A stretch of 64,000 nt of DNA. It comes from Liolophura sinensis. Lineage: Eukaryota > Mollusca > Polyplacophora > Chitonida > Chitonidae. Location of the stretch: positions 8,731,504 through 8,795,503 of the forward strand of contig NC_088298.1 in assembly GCF_032854445.1 (NCBI RefSeq), read 5' to 3'. The translations under genes were made by a program, and so were the position numbers. Below, piece by piece: positions 12,301-24,300 of this stretch; position 1 is the first letter of the stretch, and each line of letters opens with the position of its first letter. The notes under the pieces are model-generated. The model saw only the letters and a program-made list of their open reading frames with translations, was not told where the DNA came from and ran no database searches.

Positions 12301-15300
12301 ATTTCAAAACTATACTGTTCAATTTTTCATGCGTGCAGAAAATGCAATCTGGAATATAGGGTTAAAAATCAGACAGGTGAGTCAGGCGACTAACCTCATC
12401 AAACCTGCAACAATGGGAACCCTTAATTTATTTATTTATTTATCTGATTGGTGTTTTACACAGTACACAACAATATTTCACTTATTCGACGACGGCCAGC
12501 GTTATGGTGGGAGGGAAGTCCGCAGACCCCTGGGGGGAAACCCAGAACCAACTATCTCCAGAGTGCTGGCAGACCTTTCCTCGTCCGGCTGGAGAGGAAG
12601 TCCCAAGCTGGTGCAATAAACTCCTTGGCCACGGAGACTCCATCCCCCCCCCCCTACCCCCACTCAATAAGCCTGGAGGACTCACTTCTTTTCTTCAAAC
12701 TGATATTGTTTTAACTTTTGACCTACCAGTTTTTTCTGCAGCTCAATCTTCTCATCAGACTGACTGCTGTCTTCACTAAGATCTCTGTTCAGTTTCTGCT
12801 CCAGTTTCCTCTGCTCTTCCAACTGTCGCTTCGCCAAATCCTCTTGCTCTGAGGTTTGCTTTTCGATCAACTTCTCTCGCTGTTCAACAGTCTTGTCGCC
12901 ATGGATACGATCACAGATAGCGTCAATAACTTCTCCAGTTTCAGGATCGCCCTTTGAGGCCTGAATAACAATTCAATATTTCATAGTCTTGATTATTTAC
13001 ATATCAAAATTGCTACAAATTTAAACTAAACCATTGGTTTTCTGTCCCTTAATGCAGCCAATGAAATGTGTTTAATACAAGTCCTTACACACTTTAACCA
13101 CTGAGAAATGATCTCAGAATTAATTCATAGTTGTTTATTATATAAGTCTAAAGCGAGTCACTATTAACATAACTCTTAAATGAAATTCTTTGTCATTTTA
13201 AAACTATTCTCAAAGCTATCCACTTTTCTCTCACTTTACAGTACTTGTTTGCAATACAGACTTCAGAATTCATCCTGCACTTAAGTCACACATGACGTTG
13301 AGATGGGGCTCACAATTAGGAGTGATTATGTTTACTTAGTTTGTCAGACCATGAGTTGGAATACTTCAATAACAAACACAAGGAAACACCAAATTTATTT
13401 TGTGTTTTATGGGTGAATGCGAAAATGGAATATACCCTAGTGCCCACCTCCATGAAAATCTACCTTCTGATTTTGTCCGATTTTGATTTTTTTTTTCTAT
13501 TTATTTTCCTGATTTTCAGTGATTACACAAATATGTCAAGAGGAAAAATTGCTGGAATAGTTCATATTTTCCATAAACTAGATGATTTTTAAGTTTAAAA
13601 TTAAAAAATTAATTACTCTGTCTGTAAAAATAACAATTTAAACTGGTGTGGCCAAATAATTATGATCCAGCAAAGAATTTTTTCAGTTACACATGTATCA
13701 TCAAATTCAGCTTGGAGACATTTACATATTTTTAACAAATCACACCTTTTCTTTCAAACGTTGTCTACAAAACTGTTAACCAATCAGAGAGCAGCTTACA
13801 TGTTTCTTGGTGATCTCCTCTAATTCGGTCGACACTTTGCCTTCCTTTGTCAGCTCTTCTTTCATCCTTTTTCGGGCGGCCAATTTCGCCATGACGGCAT
13901 CTCTCTGAATGTTCTTCTGTTTCATTAGCTCTTCTTCCATCTTCAGTGTATCTTCACGGAACTGTGAAAGGATCTGGTCACGTTCTTCTTCACTTTTATT
14001 CTGGAGCATTTCTCTTAGGGCCGTGGCTTGCTGGGCCTCTAGTTCCCTCTAGCAGAAAGGGAAACAGAATCTTACACTGTAGGGTGCATTTACATACATT
14101 TCAGGAGATCAATAACACACGAGAACTTTTCACTAATATTATTATGGTATGGATGGTTGAACTTCCCACTTCCCCCATTGTGCCTATTCCATATTTTCAT
14201 AACACAAAGGTTACTTCCCTATTCAAGGAATTACCTCCCTTGACAAGCAGATATCCGTCTTTTCTTTAACTACTGAAGCAGATGGGACTATGTGAAATAC
14301 TGCCGTTTACTTTGTCTGTTTTCCAATGTACAGAAGCAAATTGCAATGATTCATATGTAGTTAATTTTAACAGGAAACTTCAAAAGTGGATTAGTCACAT
14401 TTAATCACTGTGGTTGCATAAATTTCATCACAATGGTAAAAGTACTCCCAGCAGCAATGCTAACAGAATTGTATAACTGAACTGAAAGCTACAATCAAGG
14501 GAGGTAAATCCTTGAAAAGGGAAGTAACCAACATATTACGAAATTCACCAATAGATGGAATCAGGGCCCTATTAGTACTTCTGTTTCTCAGGAAGGACGA
14601 ATGTAATTAATGGGGGTCTAAGGTCAGATGACTTGCACTTGCGGCCATGTTGGATCTCTAACAATAGAGTTTCCAGGTCCAGAGCAAATAATGAAAAACA
14701 GACACTATACAGAAATTGGAAAGTTTCTTTCAGCCATTATTACCATCATTTGTATGAGATATATTTTAATACAAAACGTAGATTTATTAACAAGGCTATT
14801 AAAGAGCTCGCCTGTAGGAGACACATGAATGCAAAACTTCAGCTCAATACATAAAGAACTGAAATTGCAAATTTGATAATTCACAGTAATTAATATGCAC
14901 ACAGAACATCACCCCTGTGTCATTGTGCTTTATATGCATTTAAAAGTTCAGGTCAATACATACAATGCTTTTGAGATACCAGCCTAACACTTTGAACACT
15001 GATTCTAATACACAATACACCAGGAATTCAGTAATTTATGGTATTAAAAATGCACACACGCACTGTATGAACGATGGAATATCCCTGTTGTGTTATTGTG
15101 CTCTACATGTGTTTAAACCCTGGTCTCAATACCTGCAGTACTTTTTAAGATACCACCCCTAATATTTTGCTTAATGTTGCTTTCCCTGTTATTGGACGCC
15201 GACGCCGACACTCAGGATACGACTTACGCTACATCTGTACTTTGTACAGGCCAGCTTACAACGTATGTGATTGCTTACCTTCTCTAGCTGTCTGGCGCTG

Positions 15301-18300
15301 TCTAAAATTGCCTGTTCCTCCGACAGCCTATCAGCCTCTTCCTGATTCTCTCTCGCTTTAAGAAGCTCGTTCTTCTCATCACTGGACAACCTTCTCTCTT
15401 CTTCCTCGGACAGTTTCTGAGATTTCCTGTGATCTTTCCTCTGTCGAAGTTTAGCCTTCAGCTCTTCAGCCCTTTTCTTTGCCTCCTGGGACCTTTTCTT
15501 CAAATCTGCGATGAGTTTGTCCTTCTGGGCATTGGTCAAGTTAAGACGTTTTATGCGGTCTGCGAGATCTTCGCCGTACAGTCCAACAGTGATGTCGCTA
15601 GCTTCAGCCCCATTCCTGTCCAGCTCTGCCTGCAGTTTTTCTTGTTGTTGTTGTAGCTTAAGAAGGTCTTGGTCAATTTGGTCGTTGGTTGGTAAAGTCA
15701 TAGCTGGGACACTATCCGCAGGCAAACCATGTGATTTTGCTTCCTCAATATGGCTGCGATGAAGATCTTTCTTCTGTTGCCGTCGGCGATCTTGCAGCTT
15801 CTTTCTAAGAGCAGATAACTGCTGCTGCTTCTGTTTCTCCAGTCCTTCGTTGATATTTTGAAGGTTTTTAGCGTACTCCATCATGATTTTCTCCTTCTCT
15901 TGTTCAGTCGAGGCACTGAGCAGTTTTCTTCTCAAGTCTTCTTGCACCTTTTCTGTGGCCTCTTTCTTCCCATCGGCGCAACTTTTGATTGTGTCATTGA
16001 TGGAATCCATTTCTTCCTTTGACAAAGCGCTCTCCAGCTTTGTGGCTTCGTAAGCCTGCTTTTCAAACAAGTATCTTCCTTTCTCTGCCACTTCATTGTC
16101 AGACTTAGGGACGTTTGGACCCACTTTGGACGGATCGCCTACAACATACACCTTTTCATCGTCAGTCTTGGTTGTCTTGCTATCCGGAGATTTCTGTAAA
16201 GGCTTTACTGTTGTTACATTTCTATCTTGGTAGTTACTTGTTGTTGTTGTTTTAACCAGGTTGCTTTCTTTGACTGGTATCTCCTTCGTGATCTGTGATA
16301 CTGACAACCGTCGTTTGTCCACCACCTTGTATCAAATTCAACAAATCGGCAGACAAATAAAATGGCCCTCCACCTTCGAGCAAAGCTATTAACTGTTTCA
16401 GAAGTGGAATCAATTCAGAATCTGAAGATTCGCTGGAACCCTCTGCGTTGCCGTAGACACCAGACAACTGAGCATCATAGTCTCCAGCAAGAAGCACTGA
16501 TCTGGTCAGAACAGCTTTAGCTTCCTTTGTCAGCAATTCTGACCTCTGCCGGGCGTATTCCAAAGCTGAGTGCTCTGCATCAAGCACTTCCATGCGGGTG
16601 CGAATCTGTTCCCTCAGTTCCGACTGTAGCCTAGTCTTTGCCTGTTTGTATCGTTGCAAAGCGGTATTTTCCGCTTCAGGATTTAAAGCACCTTCAAGGT
16701 CACTTATCCTATCCTTGAACTTCTTTTCTTCTGCTTGAAGCTTTGATGACAACTTTCGAATAGTGTCTGCAAAGCGAACATGCGCGCCAACATGCGATTC
16801 CTCGTGGTCGCGTTCTGATTCGTCTCCTTGACGCAGCACGGCAATGACGTCTGGCGGCAAAACTACGGCATATTCCTCCTCGGCTGCAGCCCGCCTTTGA
16901 ACTTCTCTTTTCGCAGATTCATTTGACGCATGCGCCTGAGCGTCAACCTCTGACAAATGTTTCTCCAACTTCTTGGAATTCACAGAATCGATATCGAAAA
17001 GCAAACTCTGCATCAGCTGATGTTCCTTCAATGTAAGCTCCTCCTCTCTTTGCCGTTGGCGACGCCAGAAGCTTGCACGGGCCACTATTTCATCCTCTAG
17101 AAGAGCTGTGGCCCCCAAGGGAGGTTTGCGCTTTACGTGCCCACTGCTAGACAAGGTGACGGGAATGATGTTACCTGATTCGGGGCTCACACGGACCCCA
17201 CTTATTGGACTTAACTCTCCAGTCAAGGGATCAACAGCTTTCTTCCCTATCATGATAGGTATCAGACCTGTGGGAAAAAGTTAGTCCATAATTTATAATT
17301 TATCTAGATGTACTGTATTTCATATAAAGTTTGCTATGTACAAATGTACTTGCAATAGCACATTGAAGCTTTCAAAATATAATTTTGAAGCCAACACTTT
17401 AGTTTTCTGATATGCAATCCATCAAACTTCACAAAAAAATCTTTAAGTGACCTTGCAAAGTGGAAAAATAAATCAGAAATGAGGAAAATGTGTCATCTGA
17501 AAAATGCTAAACTTCAGGTGAATACAGTATTTCCCCCAAAATCCATGGTTTTAAGTATAGTATTCAAGGAATACAGGCACAGACGTCCTTGCTGACCAAG
17601 TGATCTAATGGGTTCTCCTGTAAGACAGCTTGTTCTTAGCCAGGAAAAGGTTATGTAAACAACGCCAGATTCCACATGACTTACCTGCCCCATATGGATC
17701 TTCCATGGTACCTCCAAGGGGCACAACTCTGCCTGTTTTCTTGCTGTGTCCAGCACCCAGAATGGGTACATCCTGCTCTGTGCCGCTGGGGTCTGACATC
17801 GTTGTGCCGATCAGAATCGGAAGTAACTCTCCAGTCTGTGAAAACTCATACATTCCTGTGATAAAATAAGCATGTGCATCTTTACAAAAAAGGTTTTCAT
17901 TCTCAGTTAATAAAAAGTAGTCTATGCAGTCTATTGTTGTTGTTCAATAATGTTAACGAAATCACCATAAAGAGATTGTAACAATGGTGACAATAAACAA
18001 ATGTGGTGGAATATCGTTGCATGCGAATAGTTTTGCACAACAAAAATAGCTTCATAAGTGACACATTCAAGAAAAATATGCGTCCATGGTAATCCTGCGG
18101 GACCAGTTGGAAAGGCGGATCAATATGCATGGGTCAATGAAGGTTACAAAATGGCCGAGGAAATATTTATTTATTTATCTGATTGCTGTTTTACGCTGTA
18201 CTCAAGAATATTTCACTTATACAACGGCAGTCAGCATTATGGTGGGTGGAAACCGGGCAGAGCCTGGGGGAAACCCATGACCATCAGCAGGTTGCTGGCA

Positions 18301-21300
18301 GACCTTCTCATGTACAGCCGGAGAGGAAGTCAGCATGGTCTGGACTTGAACTCACAGCGACTGAGAAAATATAATTTGACTGGAGTGCTCACGAGTTGAC
18401 GCTTTGCATTGCCGGGCTGTTTTGGCACTGAAAATTATCGGATAATTAAAAAATCATGCGTGCATTTGTTATCTAGATGCAGACATTGCATTGCATCCCA
18501 AATAAGTTGTCTTGCATCCACAAGAAAAACAAGCTCGATTTTGTGAATACAAAACTCTGGCACTAGCTCTATCTTCATAAACCAATAAAATTCATAAGGC
18601 CTAAACCTTAAATTTATTTATTTATTTATTTGATTCGTGTTTGACACTTTACTTAAGAATATTTCACTTATTCGACAGCAGCCAGCATTATGGTGGGAGC
18701 AAAAACCGGGCAGAGCCTGAGGGAAACCCATGACTATTCGCAGGTTGCTGGTAGACCTTCCCATGTACGGTTGGAGAGGAAATCAGCATGAGCTGGACTT
18801 GAACTCACAGCAATCGCATTGGTGGGAGGCTCCTGGGTCATTGCACTGTGCAAACTGAAGAGTCTGGGGTATAAGTTTGTCAGTTTCAGATTGTTAAAAA
18901 ATATGAAAAGAAAACAATTCTGTCATATTTAAAGCCCCTAATGGAATACCTGGTGATCCTCCAGTGGTAGCTAAGATGGCTGCTCGATCTTGTCTGCGCG
19001 CTATGTCATGACTTGTGCGCAGAAGATGCGTCTTCAGGCGATTTCGGGCTTTGGACAGTTCCTTCAAAGACATCTCAAGGTTGTTTTGTTCCAGTCGAAC
19101 GTTGAGGGATTTGGGTGATTCAATGGCTTTGGCACCTGTAGCGTGAAAATTAAGATTACACCATAATGATGATGTGAAGAAATCTGACACCATAATGATG
19201 ACATGGAGAAATTTGACACCATAATGATGACGTGGAGAAATTTGACACCACAATGATGATGTGGTGAAATTTGACACCATAATGATGATGTGGTGGAATT
19301 TGACACCACAATGATGACGTGGTGTAATTTGACACCATAATGATGATGTGAAGAAATTTGACACCATAATGACATGGAGAAATTTGACACCATAATGATG
19401 ACGTGGAGAAATTCATTACACCATAATGATGATGTGAAGAAATTTGACACCACTGTGTATTTTGATGTGGTAAGAAAAGTGCAAAACAAAACAGTAATAA
19501 ATGTGTGCCAAACTGTGAGTGAGTAAGTGAGTGAGTGAGTGCTTGCGGTTTAACATTTGACAAGGAAGGAATGCTTCGAGTGCATGTAATGTGCCTCCTT
19601 GTTGCAGGACAGATTTCCTCCGCTCTTTATCTAGTGCTGCTTTACTGAGACACCTTACCCAGGGCAAGTAAGCCACCTCGCCTGAACCATTATACTGATC
19701 TACCACTCCCGACACGGATGCTCTACAAACTGTGCTATTGGGGCCCGTGTATCAAATTGTAGGTACGTAGATGATAATATGGCACGTACAAAACTGTTAC
19801 AGAGCAAAACTATCATAAAAATAACATTGTCACTGAAAGACTATACCCTGCACCACATTTAGTGGGGCAAATTTTCACAAAATGTTTCACAGGATTTTTG
19901 TTTGTTACATTCTGTAAGGAATTCAAAAGAAGCATTTTCTGTCCTTTATTTTCCTATCCATCAAACCTTTCATCACAACTTACCCATGACCGCATCTCTG
20001 TAGGCACCCAAGGAGTCCAGGGCACGCGCTTCACACGCTAACACATTCGCATCCAAAAGTGCCTGGTAACCACCACTAGAGGGCAGCACCTGGCCGTTCC
20101 AACGGTAACCACTGTAGGTGCGTACAAGTTTGGCACTCATCGGGTCGACGTATGATTCTCCTGGTATGATAGGTGCAATAGTTTGACCTTCATGAACTCC
20201 GCCCACAGGGACAACCCCTCCTGTCCAACAAAGTTAACAGTATTTACACGACATAACTTTTTTTGTGCAAAGTCGATGTATGTGGACGGAATTTGCATGT
20301 GGATAGAATTTACATTTTCTTCATTGTTTCCACTCCATCAGCAGAGGAGAACAACTGTAAAGAAAGAATTTTGTTTTTTTTGTTTTTTTTTTTTTTTGTT
20401 TTTTTTTTTTTTGATTGGTGTTTTACGCCGTACTCAAGAATATTTCACTTATACGATGGCGGCCAGCATTATGGTGGGTGGAAACCGGACAGAGCCCGGG
20501 GGAAACCCACGACCATCCGCAGGTTGCTGGCAGACCTTCTCACATACGGCCGCCAGCATGAGCTGGACTTGAACTCACAGCGACCGCATTGGTGAGAGAC
20601 TCCTGGGTCATTACGCTGCGCTAGCGCTTTAACCGACTGAGCCACGGAGGCCCCAAGAATTTTGTTCCTAACTCTCCTGCAATTTACAAAACTTGCACTG
20701 CTGTTTAGTTGATGCAGCAAACTATTAAAATAAATTACCAAAATTCAAGGCTTTTGTGGCCTGAGAAAGATACTTTTTTAATAAGAAGATATTTGGGGAA
20801 GGTAACTGCAAAGTCAAAACTGCTGTCGGCACTGCAAAATGCACGTCAAAATCTGTACTGAATTTAAAACAACATAATGACAGTACTCTGGCTAATTCCT
20901 CAACATTTTCTAATCTGAAAATTAAACTTTTAGTGTGATTAATAGACCTTTTTAATTTCATTTTGGAGAAAAAAGTACATTAGTTGTGTTGGTCAGGTTC
21001 AGGGCTTCCCCAGAAAATGTATACCAGTGTACACAAAATATGCTCTCAGGATGTGCTTCTCCACTTCTGGATTGCTGTACCTGATTCTGGATCCAACGAG
21101 ACTGTTAAAATCGGGACAGGTGTTCCTGACTCTGGGTCAATCATCAGCGACCCCACCTCGATGGGAACAGGTAGGCCTGTCACGGGGTCCACGTGAGTGC
21201 CCCCTAGTGGCAGAACTGCGCCAGATGATGGATGGATGGTCACGGCCAGGATGGGTACATGAAGTCCACTTTCAGGGTCTGGGATCGGGTTACCGAATTT

Positions 21301-24300
21301 CAACTCCCCTGGATTTTCCAGAGGAGATAGCTTAGTCTGGATGGGAGTTCCGTCGCTAGGTTTCGTGGGATACGGCACATAGGGAATCAGTGGATCTTCC
21401 GAACGTGGCACTTCGCCTGCAAAAAAAAAAAAAAAAACCCAAACTGGTAAATAATTTGAAGACCAGTCGTTTTCTACAGATAGTGCTTACCCTAAATGAC
21501 CATGAATTTTGTCCAAGAACCTGCCCATTTTTCCTGATTCAGAGAGTCTCTTTTGATTATAGGCAGGTGTTCTGAGGTTGCTTGGGACATGGGATGATAT
21601 TTTCTACTGCAAAATTGTACGTGACATTTATTTGCCTCTAAAAATGCACTTTTGAGGATAAAATTTCATATAGGGCAAAAAAGGTCATGTAGGGCAAAAT
21701 CAGTGAAAATTGAACTGATCTAAATTACTATTTACATCTACCTCTTTGTTTATTCCTGGAAAACGGTGATGTGGTACATCGACATAAGGGGGGAGGCTGA
21801 AAAGTTCATGGCCTGAGGTACAAGTACTTAAAGAAGAGTCCTTGATCAATGTTCGATCAATACCTCAAAGAATAATTATCTTGACGATCTGATAACTTCA
21901 TTTATATATTGATACAGATATGCTCCAATAGCAACCTATAAAACAAGCAGATAGGATGACTCGTAGTACCTCAAGCCGAAAAGTTTTCAGCCTCCCCTTG
22001 TATGTGCACTCACAATATTTTAATCGTATTAATGTTCAAAAAGTACTCATGATTTTTCACACATTTCATGGTAGTCAGGATCATTTGCGGCAGAAACTAG
22101 ATTGCTCAAACACCATTCCCTGACACCTGAAAAAAACACTGACTCAGGGCTTCAGCCAACCCAGCAAGAGCAAGATAGCAGCATGTTCAAGATGTCCACC
22201 AGTATTTATTTGTTTCTTTGACTGGAGTTTTACTTCATACATTTCTAAGCTTATTCACCCTAGCTAAGCTTTACAGTGGAAGGAAACTGAGCAGATACCG
22301 ACAGGAAACCCACCACCATCTGCTGGTTGCTGATGACAGGAGAGGAAGCCAGCATGAGCTGGACTTTAACTCACAGCAATCACATTGGTTAGAAACTCTA
22401 GGGTCAGTGTACTGACATAAAATGCTAAAACCATTTGGCCACAAGACGTCAGTGAATAATTTGTGAATAATTTTGCCATTGCAAACAGTCAAGACCTGAT
22501 GTACAACATTATATAATATCTCATTTACCTGTTGCAGAATCCACAGTAAACAGAAGTTTTGTAGACACCGTGTCAAATGCCACATTTCCGTGGATCGGTA
22601 AGACACGTCCTGTCTGTGGATGTACAAAATGATCGGCAGGAATATCAACAGCAGCGCCATCTGCAGTCATCATCTGCGTGCCACCAAGGGGCATAACTAG
22701 ACCAGTGGTTGGGTTGACCCTGACAAGGTCGGGCATCTGAACCTTGTTGGCGTCACCTGTGAATTATAAACTTTTTATTTATATATTCATCCACTTATGC
22801 ATTTATTTAATTAATTTATTAGGGCTTCAAGCCACACAGGGTTGAAGTTTCTTAATAAATGCCGGTGTTGCAGTGCTCGAAAAATTGTCCAAAGGCCAAT
22901 TCGGTATATTTGGCACTTTGAGGTCCCCATGTTATATGAAGCATTTTAAATGCATTTATGTCTAGGAGGAATGTACGAATATTGCAAGCATGCTACCTAA
23001 CGTAGTTTGACGTCGTGATTATGAATCTGGACTTACTTCTTTCCTGCGATGTGTACTTTTGCCGCCAATTGAGATCAAATTGCGAAAAAGCACAATTTCC
23101 CACCACATTTGGAGGTCTCGTGAGAGAAACTGTTGTAGCTGTAAAGCTGAAAATCACTGAGTGTACAGCGCTATACATGTACTCTATGTGTGCTAAAAAT
23201 CGTTGAGCTGTGTCGAAAGAGAGGCAACATGCATGCCATCAAATATCGCCCGAAGGTCAATTTATTCCGTTTGGCACATCTACATATACAAGCTGTATAG
23301 TGTACTTACAATGCACTAATGACCGCGAAGAATGTTGGCTTTCTAATTAAGATGGTTATGTATCTATACATGGACACCATTAAGGTAACCAGAAGTGACA
23401 CCACATAGGCCGGCAATACCAGCTTGAACCCCTGCATCGCTGCTTTAGCAGCTTCATTTTTTATTTATTTATTTATATATTTATTCCTTTATTTTTATTT
23501 CTTGTTTGATATCATACTCAAAGCGACTTACATATTTTATCCATATGTGATGCAAACAATATTGATGGAAAACAAATGGTCTTCAACAAATGTTACTTAT
23601 ACTGTGCAAATGGTTATCTGTGCTTCCTAGATCAAATATTGTCGACACAGCCAGATAGATCCCTTGATTATTTTAATTTACATTAGAATGGCATTTCATT
23701 TATACGATAGGCAAGAGGAAACCAAAGAGAGCCAGAGACAACTGAGACGTTATATTTTGACTTAAGACAGATATCTGTCTTGACATCTTACCAAAGAGCT
23801 CCTGTGTAGTGACAGGTGTTCTTGTCCCAGGGTGCATGATTTGCCCTCCGCTACCCTCTCCGATAACACCCCACGCCCCCACACGATGGCTTTCCTCTGT
23901 CACTTCACCAGCCATCTTCTCCAGTAGAATTGTGACTCTGTTCTCCACGATCTGGTGACGCACTTTGTCAAATTGCCCATCCGTGGAGAGTTCCCCTTTC
24001 TGCAGAAGTTCCGTGTGCTGTTCCAGCAGCCGGTTGGCTTCCCTGAATGCTGCTTCGAACGCCACCTGGTGCAGAGCATTTGTGAATTTGTACTTATCTA
24101 TTTCCTCTTTGCCAAATATTTGACAAATGATTTGGTCAATACAGTGAGAGTTGGAATCAAATGTGACTGCACACGCTAACAAAATGGCGTTTCCTGCACA
24201 TACAACAATGCTTATACTTTATGTAGTGGGTCACAGATTTTTCAAATTTTCAAATTTCAAAGCAAACAATTTCCACCATACCTGATGCTGTTCCCGTAGT

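Noticed and set aside
18894-19563. Long minus-strand frames reading repeated SSLWCQISPRHHYGV
   Set aside because: Only the exon 45 part (18950-19135) has splice sites and the right phase; the rest is a 30-base minisatellite.
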